Program-made: the position numbers and the translations under genes
In this document: one piece after another, positions 36,559 through 45,675 of the stretch
How positions within the stretch are numbered: position 1 is the stretch's first letter
Layout: the number at the start of each line of letters is the position of its first letter
Source: Hymenobacter sp. BRD67
GTDB lineage: Bacteria > Bacteroidota > Bacteroidia > Cytophagales > Hymenobacteraceae
Length of the DNA: 64,000 nucleotides
Direction: 5' to 3'
Assembly (NCBI RefSeq): GCF_013256425.1
Contig: NZ_CP053904.1
Location: forward strand, 3,906,001-3,970,000
The notes under the pieces: model-generated
Databases searched by the model: none
What the model was told of the DNA's origin: nothing
What the model saw: only the letters and a program-made list of their open reading frames with translations

Positions 36559-36592
36559 GCAGTAGCGCGAACTTTGTAGTTCGCGCTACTGC
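36559..36592. repeat. REP-like palindrome
   Basis: Perfect 15-bp stem GCAGTAGCGCGAACT / AGTTCGCGCTACTGC with 4-nt loop TTGT, between the small acidic gene and the ALDH stop. Same family as 13331-13366. Confidence 0.85.
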
Positions 36593-36599
36593 CCTGCCG

Positions 36600-38057
36600 T
36601 TAAATCGGGTACTGCCGGGGCTCGTGCTGCACGGTTACCCACTGCACGCGGGTCATCTCGTCCATCACCCATTCGCCGCCAAAGCGGCCCAGGCCCGACT
36701 CGCGCTCGCCGCCAAACGGAGCGTTGGGCTCGTCGTTGACACTCTGGTCGTTGACGTGAATCATGCCGGTTTCTACCTGGCGGGCCAGCTGCACGCCGCG
36801 GTCTACGTTGCGGGTGTGCAGCGCCCCACTCAGGCCGAAGTCCAGCTCATTAGCCAGCTTCAGCATTTCCTGGTCGTCTTTAAAGGGAATGAGCACGGCC
36901 ACCGGGCCAAAGATTTCGTTGCGCGCGATAGGCATATCGTTGCGCACGCCACTCATCACGGCTGGGTGTAGCACCGCGCCTTCGGCCTGGCCGCCGCACT
37001 CTATTTTGGCACCTTGGGCCACGCTCTCCTCCATATCCTTCTGAATGCGCTGCACCTGCTTGTCATCGATGAGCGGGCCGATGTCAGTAGCCTTGTCGCG
37101 CGGGTCGCCTACTTTCAGCGCCTTTGTGCGGGCCACCAGCTTGTCGCGAAATTCGTCGTATATCGCCTCGTGCACCAGAAAGCGGTTCACAGCCATGCAA
37201 ATCTGGCCTTGGTGCATAAACTTGCCCATCATGGCAGCAGCTACGGCCAGGTCGATATCCGCGTCCTCGAGCACGATAAAGACGTTGTTGCCGCCCAGTT
37301 CCAGCGCTACTTTCTTCAGGCTTTCGCCGGCCAGCTTACCAATGCCTTTGCCCACCGGCGTCGAGCCGGTAAAGGAAATCAGCTTCGGAATGGGATGCGT
37401 CACGAAGGCATCGCCGATGGTCGACGACTTGCCGATGACCACATTGAACACACCTTTGGGCAGGCCGGCTTCCTCAAATAGCTTGGCCAGCAGGGTGCCG
37501 CCCGTAGCCGGGGTTTGCGAAGCGGGCTTCACCACAATAGCGTTGCCACAGCCCAGCGCCGGCGCAATGGAGCGCATCGACAAATGCACCGGAAAATTCC
37601 AGGGGCTGATAATACCAATGACACCCAGCGGCTTGCGGTACACGCGGCTTTCCTTGCCGGGCGTACTGGAGGGCAGAATAAACCCGTGCAGCCGGCTCGG
37701 GAAGGAAGAAGCTTCGAGAATAACCTCGCGGGCCAGCATCACCTCAATCTCACCTTTGGCGTGGGCGCCGCCGGCTTCCTGCGCTATCCAGTGAGCAAAC
37801 TCGTCTTTGCGCTGAAGCAAAATGTCGGCGGCTTTCAGTAGAACATCGCGGCGCTCCTGAGGTAGCAATGCGGCCCAGGCCACGCCGGCGCGCCGGGCGG
37901 CCTCATAGGCTTCGTTCAGCTCATCGAGGCCCGCACATTTGATGTCGAGCAGCACGGAGTTGTCGTAGGGGTTTATATCCTGAATAACGTCCTGCTCACG
38001 CCCGTCGCGCCAGACGCCATCGATAAATTGCTTGTTCAGCTCTTGATAAGGTTGCAT
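36600..38057 (-). CDS. aldehyde dehydrogenase (NAD(P)+)
   Basis: A 485-aa ALDH. It has the Rossmann/NAD part ISPWNFPVHLSMRSIAPAL, the glycine motif FTGSTPVGKGIG, the catalytic Glu in KVALELGGNN and the catalytic Cys in HQGQICMAVNR. The C-terminal PFGGERESGLGRFGG is typical. It resembles benzaldehyde/vanillin-type enzymes, oxidising aromatic or aliphatic aldehydes to acids, but substrate is inferred. A divergent peptidase-like gene lies 270 bp upstream. Confidence 0.9.
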   Translation of the reverse strand: MQPYQELNKQFIDGVWRDGREQDVIQDINPYDNSVLLDIKCAGLDELNEAYEAARRAGVAWAALLPQERRDVLLKAADILLQRKDEFAHWIAQEAGGAHAKGEIEVMLAREVILEASSFPSRLHGFILPSSTPGKESRVYRKPLGVIGIISPWNFPVHLSMRSIAPALGCGNAIVVKPASQTPATGGTLLAKLFEEAGLPKGVFNVVIGKSSTIGDAFVTHPIPKLISFTGSTPVGKGIGKLAGESLKKVALELGGNNVFIVLEDADIDLAVAAAMMGKFMHQGQICMAVNRFLVHEAIYDEFRDKLVARTKALKVGDPRDKATDIGPLIDDKQVQRIQKDMEESVAQGAKIECGGQAEGAVLHPAVMSGVRNDMPIARNEIFGPVAVLIPFKDDQEMLKLANELDFGLSGALHTRNVDRGVQLARQVETGMIHVNDQSVNDEPNAPFGGERESGLGRFGGEWVMDEMTRVQWVTVQHEPRQYPI

Positions 38058-38327
38058 AAGTTGTGGAAAAGGAAGAAGTGGGGTGGAGAGCCGATAAGCC
38101 CGGCCAGTTAAGTAAATTAGTGGGAGTTTAACCCGATAAAATTGACCTTTGTTTATAAAGTGGAATGCCAGCGCAGCCCGAAGCGCAGAGAGTTTGCGGA
38201 TTAAAGAGAGACTTGTTCAGCTATAAAGGGAGAATTTCTGCCGGCTGGCGGCCCAGCTTTTCGGCCGTTCTCCTAAATGCGTGCTAGCTTGGCGCACCGT
38301 TCATTTTCAGGCGGCTGCTTTTTACTC

Positions 38328-39398
38328 ATGATGCTTTCTGCTACTTTACGCTGGGCCTGCGGAGCGCTGTGCGCGACCGCTTTATTTACCGCCTGCCAAT
38401 CCAGCCCCGCCGGCAGCCCGGCCACTACCTCAAGCGGCGTCGCCTATTTCCCGGCTCCCGAAGCGGGCGTGAAAACGGGTGGCATCCAGGTCATTCCGAT
38501 AACCACGCCCAAGGGTAAGTTCAACGTCTGGACCAAGCGCTTCGGCAACAATCCAAAAATCAAAGTGCTGCTGCTCAACGGCGGGCCGGGCGCCACGCAC
38601 GAGTACTTCGAGTGCATGGAAAGCTTTCTGCCGCAGCAGAATATAGAGTTTATCTACTATGACCAGCTCGGCTGCGGCAACTCCGACAACCCCCACGATA
38701 CCTCCATGTGGAGCCTGCCGCGCTACGTGGAGGAGGTAGAGCAGGTACGCAAAGCCCTGAATCTGAACAAGGATAACTTCTACCTGCTCGGGCATTCGTG
38801 GGGTGGCATCCTGGCCGCCGAGTATGCCTTCAAGTACCAGCAAAACCTTAAGGGGCTTATTATTTCCAACATGATGATGAGCTGCCCGGCCTACGGCAAG
38901 TACGCCGAAGACGTGCTGGCCAAACAGATGAAGCCCGAGGTGCTGGCCGAAATCCGGCACATCGAAGCCAAAAAGGATTTCGACAACCCGCGCTACATGG
39001 GCCTGCTGGAGCCCAATTTCTACGCCCAGCACCTGTGCCGTATCGTGCCCAATCCCGAGCCTATTACCCGCTCGATGGGCAAGCTCAATAAATCGCTCTA
39101 CGTGACGATGCAGGGCCCCAGCGAGTTTGGCGTAGCCGGCAAGCTCGTGAACTGGGACCGCACCAAGGACCTGCCCAAGCTGACGGTGCCCGTACTCAGC
39201 ATTGGCGGCAAGTACGATACCATGGACCCGGCCCACATGGCCTGGATTGCCACTCAGGTTAAGAACGGCAACTCCCTCATTTGCCCCCAGGGCAGCCACA
39301 TGAGCATGTACGACGACCAGCAGACTTACATGAAAGGCTTCATCACCTTTCTCAAATCGGTAGATGACGGCTCGTTTAAGCCCGGCACCAGGCTGTAA
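38328..39398 (+). CDS. proline iminopeptidase-like alpha/beta hydrolase (lipoprotein)
   Basis: A 356-aa S33-type hydrolase with a lipoprotein signal (ALCATALFTACQSS). The family features are LLLNGGPGATHEYFE (oxyanion region), IYYDQLGCGNSD, the nucleophile elbow LLGHSWGGILAAEYA, an Asp in GGKYDTMDP and the His in CPQGSHMSMYDD. It resembles proline-specific peptidases that release N-terminal residues. ATG 38328 or 38331 gives a normal signal; an earlier in-frame ATG at 38277 makes an overlong one. Confidence 0.85.
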   Translation: MMLSATLRWACGALCATALFTACQSSPAGSPATTSSGVAYFPAPEAGVKTGGIQVIPITTPKGKFNVWTKRFGNNPKIKVLLLNGGPGATHEYFECMESFLPQQNIEFIYYDQLGCGNSDNPHDTSMWSLPRYVEEVEQVRKALNLNKDNFYLLGHSWGGILAAEYAFKYQQNLKGLIISNMMMSCPAYGKYAEDVLAKQMKPEVLAEIRHIEAKKDFDNPRYMGLLEPNFYAQHLCRIVPNPEPITRSMGKLNKSLYVTMQGPSEFGVAGKLVNWDRTKDLPKLTVPVLSIGGKYDTMDPAHMAWIATQVKNGNSLICPQGSHMSMYDDQQTYMKGFITFLKSVDDGSFKPGTRL

Positions 39399-39428
39399 AA
39401 AGCAAAGTAAAAAGCCGAGGTAATGCTG

Positions 39429-40484
39429 TTAAAAAGGGACTGCTATCTCCACTACCTGGGCGGCCCGCCGGCCGCTGCTGATGCCGGGTATCCAGGCCGG
39501 GCCCTCGCACACCAGGCGCTGGGCTTCGGCGTCGTAGTCGGCACGAAGGCCGCGTAGTACGTTGATTTGCTGTATTTTACCATCGGAGCCGATAGCCAGG
39601 CGCAGCTTTACCGTACCTGTTAACTTGGGTTCGGGCGTTTCCGGCTGAAAGCTGGCAGCATCCTGCCGCAGCTTTTCGCGCAGGGCCGGGTAGCCACCGG
39701 CCGGCACCGGCAGCACCGTAGGGCCGGCTGGCATAGCTGCGTCGCGTACCAGCGCCGGTTCGGAAGCCGGGCTGGCTTTAGCTATAGCCTGGCGGGTGCG
39801 GCCTGCCGGCGCAACAGTGTCGGTGAGGGCCATAGCTGCTGCCTGAGTTGGCGGCTGGGCCGGCGCGGCTGCTACCGCCGCGCTGGCCAGAGGCCGGCTT
39901 GCAGCGGGTTGATGCCGGCTATAAATATTGTTTCTTTTATATGTTTCTGCCCGGTGCCTGGCTTGCGCGGCCGGGTGCCTGGAAGCAGGCGCTGCGGCCA
40001 CCGCTGGGGCGCTGGCTGGCGGCAGCCCAACCGAAGGCGGCGCAACGGGCACTGTCGCAGGCGTGGCCGCACTTGTGCCTGCCTGCTCCGTGACCGGCGG
40101 GCCAGGCGCGAAGTGACGCTGCTGCCAGGTCCACCAGCCGCCGGCCACCAGGCCCAGCAGCAGGGTAGCTGCCGCTGCCAGCTGCGGCGCCAGCCACCGA
40201 TGCTGCCCCGGCCCCAGCTGCTGCCGGGCCGGGGCAGCCTGCAGCAGCACGCGCTTGCGCAGGCGCTGCTGCAGCTGCTGCAGCGCCTGGTCGGTGGTGG
40301 CGGGGGGAGTTTGCAGCAGGCCGTCGAGGATATCGGCGCAGCGCTGGCAGGCCAGGGTGTGCGCTTCGACCCGGTGCTGCGCGGCCGGAGCCAGCGAACC
40401 CGCCGCGTACTGCCGCAGCAATGCCACTGGCAGGTGGGCACCAGCCGGAGCAGTAGCGTTGAGCAACGGGTTAGTAGGCAGCAT
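39429..40484 (-). CDS. anti-sigma-factor-like membrane protein with C-terminal TonB domain
   Basis: A 351-aa protein. The N-terminus resembles an anti-sigma zinc finger: VALLRQYAAGSLAPAAQHRV with H-x3-C-x2-C (HTLACQRC). One membrane helix follows (LAAAATLLLGLVAGGWW), then a 150-residue Pro/Ala-rich periplasmic linker and a TonB-like C-terminal domain (GTVKLRLAIGSDGKIQQINV). It is 34 bp downstream of an ECF sigma gene, so it is probably its membrane regulator. The TonB-like end suggests it also contacts an outer-membrane partner. Confidence 0.75.
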   Translation of the reverse strand: MLPTNPLLNATAPAGAHLPVALLRQYAAGSLAPAAQHRVEAHTLACQRCADILDGLLQTPPATTDQALQQLQQRLRKRVLLQAAPARQQLGPGQHRWLAPQLAAAATLLLGLVAGGWWTWQQRHFAPGPPVTEQAGTSAATPATVPVAPPSVGLPPASAPAVAAAPASRHPAAQARHRAETYKRNNIYSRHQPAASRPLASAAVAAAPAQPPTQAAAMALTDTVAPAGRTRQAIAKASPASEPALVRDAAMPAGPTVLPVPAGGYPALREKLRQDAASFQPETPEPKLTGTVKLRLAIGSDGKIQQINVLRGLRADYDAEAQRLVCEGPAWIPGISSGRRAAQVVEIAVPF

Positions 40485-40518
40485 TTTTAAGTAAAAATTA
40501 AAAAGTAGTCGGCCGGGG

Positions 40519-41172
40519 TCAGGAGGTGATGCTTTCGTTGTCGCTGCTCATTCGCAGCTTTTTTTCCAGCTCGCGCCTGAGCATACGGCGGCCGTTCTGG
40601 AGGTGGCTTTTGACGAGGTTGAGAGCCAGCCCGGTAGCGGCCGCAATTTCCTGATACGATTTTTCTTCCAAATAAAACAGCTCCAGGCAGTGGCGCTGTT
40701 CGGCGGGTAGCTGGCTCAGGGCCAGCTCCAGGGCTTGGAGGTCGGCTTCGTGCAGGGAAGCTTCTTCGGCCTCCGCCTCAGCACTGGGCAGATGCCGGGC
40801 GGCGGCCATTTCCACATCGGCGGCATCGGGCAGCAGCAGTAGGGGGCCGCCGCTGGCCGTGCCGCGCTGCCGGGCGCGCAGCTCCATAAGGCAAAAATTG
40901 CGGGCCGTAGTATAGAGCCAGGCCGGAAAGTTATCGGGGCGATGCGTGCGCAGCTTTCCCACCAGCTGCTCAAACAGCTGCATAGCCGCATCCTGGGCAT
41001 CTTCGTCGGGCGGGGCCAGGTAGCGGCGGCACACCGCAAACACCTCGGGCAGGTGGCGCTCGTACAAAATACCCAGCTCGGCTACGTCGCCGCCCTGGCG
41101 GTAGCGGGCCAGCACTTCCTGGTCGGAAAGCGCGGCAGCAGAAACGGCAGTGGCACGGCGGCGAAACAACAC
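40519..41172 (-). CDS. ECF-type RNA polymerase sigma factor
   Basis: A 217-aa group IV sigma factor. Region 2 includes YRQGGDVAELGILYERHLPE and DNFPAWLYTTARNFCLMELR (-10 recognition); region 4 includes LPAEQRHCLELFYLEEKSYQ and EIAAATGLALNLVKSHLQNG, the -35 helix-turn-helix. The linker between regions is longer than usual, about 40 acidic residues. It is followed by the anti-sigma/TonB-like gene, likely its antagonist. Confidence 0.92.
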   Translation of the reverse strand: MLFRRRATAVSAAALSDQEVLARYRQGGDVAELGILYERHLPEVFAVCRRYLAPPDEDAQDAAMQLFEQLVGKLRTHRPDNFPAWLYTTARNFCLMELRARQRGTASGGPLLLLPDAADVEMAAARHLPSAEAEAEEASLHEADLQALELALSQLPAEQRHCLELFYLEEKSYQEIAAATGLALNLVKSHLQNGRRMLRRELEKKLRMSSDNESITS

Positions 41173-41204
41173 GGCAGCAAAATACGCTCACCACTTCGCA
41201 AAAA

Positions 41205-41228
41205 AGCCCGCGCCGGGCGGCGCGGGCT
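41205..41228 (-). terminator. intrinsic terminator
   Basis: Perfect 10-bp stem AGCCCGCGCC / GGCGCGGGCT with loop GGGC; a T-run follows on the minus strand. It ends the lipoprotein gene at 41249-41641. Confidence 0.85.
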
Positions 41229-41248
41229 CAGGCGCAGTTCCAACAGCC

Positions 41249-41641
41249 CTACTTTTTGGCCGCTTCCTGCCTGTTGGCCCTTTTTTCGCGGGCCAACCCG
41301 GCAGCGGTATGGTCCCTGTCATCGACCCGCTGGTCGCTGGCATTCAGCTTGGCATCTATTCGGGCTCCGGCCTCTTTGGCTTTCACCTGGGCGCGGGCCG
41401 CAGCGGCATCAAGCTTGGTGCCGGCCTCGTCCAGTTTCTCCCCGATTTTCTCCCCGGCGGCATTCAGCTTGTTGGCAGCCGCGTCCAGCTTGCTGCCCAC
41501 GGCATCGGCGCTGGGAGGAATTACTTCGGTGGTTGTCGTAGTGGTGCCATCGGCGCTGGTGGTCTTGGTAGTCTCGGTCGAGCAGGCAGTGAAGCTCAAT
41601 GCCACCGCCGCGACAAGCAAAGTATTCAGCGAATGTTTCAT
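41249..41641 (-). CDS. Ala/Lys-rich lipoprotein
   Basis: A 130-aa lipoprotein (signal VAAVALSFTAC) with a Thr-rich stretch (TTKTTSADGTTTTTTEV) and then helical repeats based on KLDAAANKLNAAGEKI, predicted as a long amphipathic helix. This resembles Lea/apolipoprotein-like stress proteins of the periplasm, but the function is inferred. Confidence 0.7.
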   Translation of the reverse strand: MKHSLNTLLVAAVALSFTACSTETTKTTSADGTTTTTTEVIPPSADAVGSKLDAAANKLNAAGEKIGEKLDEAGTKLDAAAARAQVKAKEAGARIDAKLNASDQRVDDRDHTAAGLAREKRANRQEAAKK

Positions 41642-41816
41642 GCGGGGATAAAAAAGAGGAAGAAATGCCGTTTTTAGAGCCCCGCCAGGCTGGCCGAAGC
41701 GCAGGCCCAGGGGAGCGGATAGGTAGCTGAGCGCGCCGGTAAGCCCGGATACGATGCCTTGCCAAAGATGGATTCGCTGCCAGGCATTGTTTAAAAATAA
41801 TTATATTTTAAATATA

Positions 41817-42071
41817 TTATTTTGCTTGAGCCGGCGCGCCATTCGTGGTGGAGTTGGCCGCGCCGGCGTGGTCGGTTGGCTGCGTGCCGGCGCTGTCGAG
41901 CCTAACGCCGGCCTTATCCTGGGCTAGCTGCTGATGAGCGCCAGCCGTATCGGCCGCTGCGGCCGCGTTATCGGTAGTCGAGTCGGTGGTAGTGGTTTTG
42001 TCGTTGGGAGTGCAGGCGGCCACGCTGCAAGCCAGGCCAGCGGCCAGGAGCAAAAGCTGAGAAGTCTTCAT
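41817..42071 (-). CDS. small lipoprotein, low complexity
   Basis: An 84-aa lipoprotein: signal LLLLAAGLACSVAAC, then a Thr/Ala/Asp-rich polar chain with no fold. ATG 42071 is used because it precedes the signal; the frame is open back to 42128. It lies 175 bp from the similar Ala/Lys-rich lipoprotein, with an AT-rich stretch between. Confidence 0.6.
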   Translation of the reverse strand: MKTSQLLLLAAGLACSVAACTPNDKTTTTDSTTDNAAAAADTAGAHQQLAQDKAGVRLDSAGTQPTDHAGAANSTTNGAPAQAK

Positions 42072-42214
42072 GAGTAAGGAGTTAAGAAAAAAAGAAGCCC
42101 ATATCCTTAATTGGATTGGCTGTCGCAAGGTAACCTGCCTTTGTTAGGGCATGCCCCCGACCAACTTTTTTGCGGCGGGCCTAGTATAGCCAGCTAATCT
42201 ATTCCTTGCCACTC

Positions 42215-42616
42215 ATGGACTCTACTGCCTCAACTCCCCGCACCACTGCGGCCCCCGAAATTCAACTACACGTCAGCGATGAGCAGAGCACGGCTCTACT
42301 CACCGATACGCTTAACCTGCTCGGCCAGGGCCTGCCCAATGCCGATGGCGCCTCCGGCCTGCGGGAGCTGGAGCGCTGGGAAACCGTGCTGGCCGCCAGC
42401 GACCGTCCGGGCTTGGCCAAGATTAAGCAGGAAATCGGGTTATTGCGCGAAGCGCTTACTTCTTCCACTACTCAGGGCCACGAGCTTGCCGAAATTCTGG
42501 CCAGCCTGGGTGCCGAGGCCGCCAAGGTAGCCGACGAGTCGGCCAACGGCTACTCCGGCGCGCTGCATAACCTGAGCAAAGTACTTATCAAAGCCAGCAA
42601 CCTGCTCTCGCGCTGA
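42215..42616 (+). CDS. hypothetical helical protein
   Basis: A 133-aa soluble, nearly all helical protein (ELERWETVLAASDRPGLAKI, ELAEILASLGAEAAKVADES) without signal peptide or known domain. It starts at ATG 42215; the TTG at 42206 gives a slightly longer form. It lies 68 bp before the next co-directional gene, so both may be co-transcribed. Confidence 0.6.
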   Translation: MDSTASTPRTTAAPEIQLHVSDEQSTALLTDTLNLLGQGLPNADGASGLRELERWETVLAASDRPGLAKIKQEIGLLREALTSSTTQGHELAEILASLGAEAAKVADESANGYSGALHNLSKVLIKASNLLSR

Positions 42617-42684
42617 GATTTTGGCGGGCCGCCGCACGGGTTGGTCGTTGCCTCCCGACCTTTGCCGGCGCAAGTTGCCTCGCT

Positions 42685-43700
42685 ATGATTACCCTTTACG
42701 ACCCTTTTGAGGGAATGCAGTTTGGCCTTGGTCGCTGCTTTCTTACCGGCCAGCCCGTTGAGCCCCACGATACTATCGCGGTATTCCCGGAGTGGCTGCA
42801 AGCTGCTTATGGCCTGGCCGACCGCCCCATTTACCTGCTCGACCAGAGCCAGACTACCTACGCAGCCCTGCGCCTGCCGCTTGTGCCCGCGCTGCATCCA
42901 CGCCTCGCTGCGCTGGAGGCCAGCGTGCAAGCCGCAGCCCTGGCCGGCCCGGCCGCGCTGCGGGCCCTGCCGCCCGCCCAGCTATGGCAGTGGGTAGGCA
43001 AAATATTCTACGGCATCTTTGTTACCGAGCTGCTTCAGCAGCAGGAGCCACTTATCAAGCCCCAGTACCCACTGGCGGAAAATGCACAGCTGGTGCAGCG
43101 CTTCCGCACGTTTTTTCAGCTGCTGCAAGGCCTGCGCGTTCCTACCGACTACGCCGATTTTGTGCCGGGCTCCGTAGTGGTACTTGAGGTCGATGCCGCT
43201 TACGACGCGCCGGTGTTTGAGTACGATGACGACCTCAATACGCTGGTTTTCAGTATAAAAATGGGTAATGCGGTGGTCGTGGCCACGCTCATTGATATTG
43301 GCCTTATTGGCAAAGCCATGCGCCAGGTAATTGCCGATGCACAGCGCCCCCTGCACCCGGCTCAGCTGGCGGAGTTTAAGGCCCGGACGTATTACGCAGC
43401 CTACCTGCTAGGCGTGGTGCCCGATATTTATCCGCGCCGCCCCACGCCCGCCGACGCGCCCGGCGCTGAGCTGGTGCTCGATGCGCTAATCGACGACGTA
43501 ACCTCAACCATCTTCAGCCCCTGGGAAAACCTCGCCTATGGCCATACGCTCACTGGCCTCTGGCACCGCTGGGGGCTCACTGAAGAGCTTATTCTGCGCA
43601 ACCCGTTTCAGCCGCTGAGCTTGCTCTACGATGCCGCCGGGGCCCGCAGTCGGCCGCCCAAGCCGCCGAGCAGCTGGTAGTGCTGACCTACAAAGGCTAA
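42685..43700 (+). CDS. hypothetical protein (frameshifted at 3' end)
   Basis: About 338 aa after repair. No family was recognised. It begins MITLYDPFEGMQFGLGRCFL and has CFLTGQPVEPHDTIAVFPEW, DFVPGSVVVLEVDAAYDAPV and LVFSIKMGNAVVVATLIDIG, suggesting an alpha/beta fold. As read it stops at 43680 with an unlikely tail (RSRPPKPPSSW). One extra G in the run 43639-43642 continues it as AGGPQSAAQAAEQLVVLTYK to a TAA at 43698-43700. A terminator follows. Confidence 0.7.
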
Positions 43701-43770
43701 GCAAGGAGGCGGTTGCGCAGGCTATAACTTTCCGGCCAGCCAAACAGCCGCCCCAACCCGCCCGTATGCT

Positions 43771-43800
43771 AACCCCGGCCCCGCGCGTGGAGCCGGGGTT
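43771..43800 (+). terminator. intrinsic terminator
   Basis: Perfect 9-bp stem AACCCCGGC / GCCGGGGTT followed by TTTTG, before the Yellow-like gene. Confidence 0.8.
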
Positions 43801-43822
43801 TTGTCTATTAACTTTTTGCTAT

Positions 43823-45019
43823 ATGAAGAAGAGAAGTTCTCTGTCCGCCGTTGCGCCAGTTGCGGTGGCGGCGCTGGGCTTGCTGCTGGGCGGCTGCAAC
43901 TCGGGCGGCACCGCCCAGGCCGACCGGCCGCGCGGCACCATTCCGGCCGACTCGACGGCTACCCATGTGCCCGCCTCCGCGCCGGCCGGCTCACCCCTGA
44001 CCGTAGTGGCCGAATTCACCGACCCGCAGGTGACGGGCGTAGCGGTGGCGCCGGGCGGCAAGGTCTTCGCCATTTCGCCGCGCTGGGATTATAACCCGAC
44101 GTTTCCGGTGGCGCTGGTCGGGGCCCATAATTCGCTCACGCCTTACCCCGATGCCGGCTGGTGCATGTGGAACGACTCGGTAAAAGCCGAGCCCCAGAAA
44201 CACTGGATTTGCCCGCAGGCCGGCTATGTCGATAAGCAGGGTATGCTATGGATAGTAGACCCCGCCGCGCCCGGCCTCAAGTTTACGGTGCCCGGCGGCC
44301 CCAAGCTGGTCAAAACTGACCCCAAAACCGGCCAGGTTCTCCAGACTATTCTCTTCCCCGAAAGTGTGGCCCCGCGCCGCTCGTATCTCAATGATGTGCG
44401 CATCGACCTGCAAAATAACTACGCCTATCTCACCGATTCGGGTACGGGCGCGCTGGTAGTGGTCGATTTGAAAACCACAAAATCGCGGCAGCTGCTGGCT
44501 AAGCAGCCTTCTACCCTGCCCGATAAAGGCTTTATTACCAAGGCCCAGGGCAAGGCGCTGTACGATCCGCAGGGTAAGCCCGGCCAGTTTAAGGCCGATG
44601 GCATTGCCCTAAGCACCGACAACCAGTACCTCTATTATCGCGCTTTATCGGGCCATTCGCTCTATCGTATCAAAACGGCGGCCCTGCGCAACGCTGCCCT
44701 GAGCGAAGCTCAGCTGTCGGCCCAGGTTGAGAAGCTGGGTGATGCGCCCGCCTGCGATGGCATGGAAATCGATAGCAAGAATAATCTTTACCTGACCGGC
44801 TTCGAAAACGGGGAGATTTTGCGCCGCACGCCCGCCGGCAAAATTGAGACTGTCGTAAAAGAAGCCCGCCTCGAATGGCCTGATACGTTTAGCTGGGACC
44901 CCGACGGTAATACTATCTACTTTACCACGTCGGCTATCCACAAAACGCCGCACTGGAACAAGGGTGTAGGGCAGCCTCGCGAGCCGTTCCGCATCTACAA
45001 GATGGCGCTGGCGAAATAG
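43823..45019 (+). CDS. Yellow/major royal jelly-like beta-propeller lipoprotein
   Basis: A 398-aa protein. The lipoprotein signal ends ALGLLLGGC. The rest is a six-bladed-propeller-like sequence: ISPRWDYNPTFPVALVG, MLWIVDPAAPGLKFTVPGGP, SYLNDVRIDLQNNYAYLTDS and GALVVVDLKT, as in bacterial Yellow/MRJP proteins that bind small ligands or act as dopachrome-tautomerase-like enzymes. The conserved Cys may form a disulfide. Its stop overlaps the convergent gene by 25 bp. Confidence 0.8.
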   Translation: MKKRSSLSAVAPVAVAALGLLLGGCNSGGTAQADRPRGTIPADSTATHVPASAPAGSPLTVVAEFTDPQVTGVAVAPGGKVFAISPRWDYNPTFPVALVGAHNSLTPYPDAGWCMWNDSVKAEPQKHWICPQAGYVDKQGMLWIVDPAAPGLKFTVPGGPKLVKTDPKTGQVLQTILFPESVAPRRSYLNDVRIDLQNNYAYLTDSGTGALVVVDLKTTKSRQLLAKQPSTLPDKGFITKAQGKALYDPQGKPGQFKADGIALSTDNQYLYYRALSGHSLYRIKTAALRNAALSEAQLSAQVEKLGDAPACDGMEIDSKNNLYLTGFENGEILRRTPAGKIETVVKEARLEWPDTFSWDPDGNTIYFTTSAIHKTPHWNKGVGQPREPFRIYKMALAK

Positions 45020-45675
45020 TAATCGGGTTTTTCTTTGAAAATCTGCCCGCGGCGAGAACTGATTCTGGCCGGTCTTATGCTTCCCCGAAGCCTGAGGCCG
45101 GCCATTGGCTTGTCGGCGGCCCGGTCTGGGATAGTGGAAGATGGCCTTGCTGCCGGGGGCCGGTAAGCAAGCTGAATTTTAACGTTTTTCGTGAAGATAT
45201 CCAGCTTTTCGCGGCGGTGCGTCAGGATATCCATGCAGTGGCGATGCCGCCGGTTCATCGTATCGTGAATAGTATATATTCCGTCTAGCTCCGGCGATAT
45301 GCCCTTGACCTGCACCTTGTCGCCGTATTGAAACTGGCCGCCCCAGCGCGCCAGCAGGTCGTGGGAGAGGGCCATCCAGCGCATTTTGCTGCTGTAGCGG
45401 GGCTTAATGCGCGAGTTGTCGGCCGTTATAAAGGGCTCGTCGTCAGTCTGGCCCACTTCAGCCTGATAAGCGGTAGCCGTGACGGTATAAGTGAGCGGAC
45501 GGGCCAGGCGGGTCCGCTTTTGGGCTGTGCGGGGCATGAGCATGCGCCGATGACCCTCGGTAGTGAGAAAGGTGGCCACACTATGCACCTTGGCACTCGT
45601 TTTAGTGTGATGGTGTGAGGCATGAAGCGTCACGGCCGCTAACAAAACGTTGACTATAATTTTAGCATTATCCAT
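44995..45675 (-). CDS. 3D-domain (RlpA-like double-psi barrel) secreted protein
   Basis: A 226-aa protein with an N-terminal hydrophobic segment (IIVNVLLAAVTLHAS) and a 3D-like domain, residues about 62-168: TVTATAYQAEVGQTDDEPFI, ADNSRI, then YGDKVQVKGISPELDGIYTI and MDILTHRREKLDIFTKNVKI. Such domains cleave or bind peptidoglycan; catalytic Asp residues are present (MDILTH, HDTM). The C-terminal 50 residues are basic and overlap the next gene by 25 bp, so a frameshift that lengthens the protein is possible. Confidence 0.75.
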   Translation of the reverse strand: MDNAKIIVNVLLAAVTLHASHHHTKTSAKVHSVATFLTTEGHRRMLMPRTAQKRTRLARPLTYTVTATAYQAEVGQTDDEPFITADNSRIKPRYSSKMRWMALSHDLLARWGGQFQYGDKVQVKGISPELDGIYTIHDTMNRRHRHCMDILTHRREKLDIFTKNVKIQLAYRPPAARPSSTIPDRAADKPMAGLRLRGSIRPARISSRRGQIFKEKPDYYFASAIL

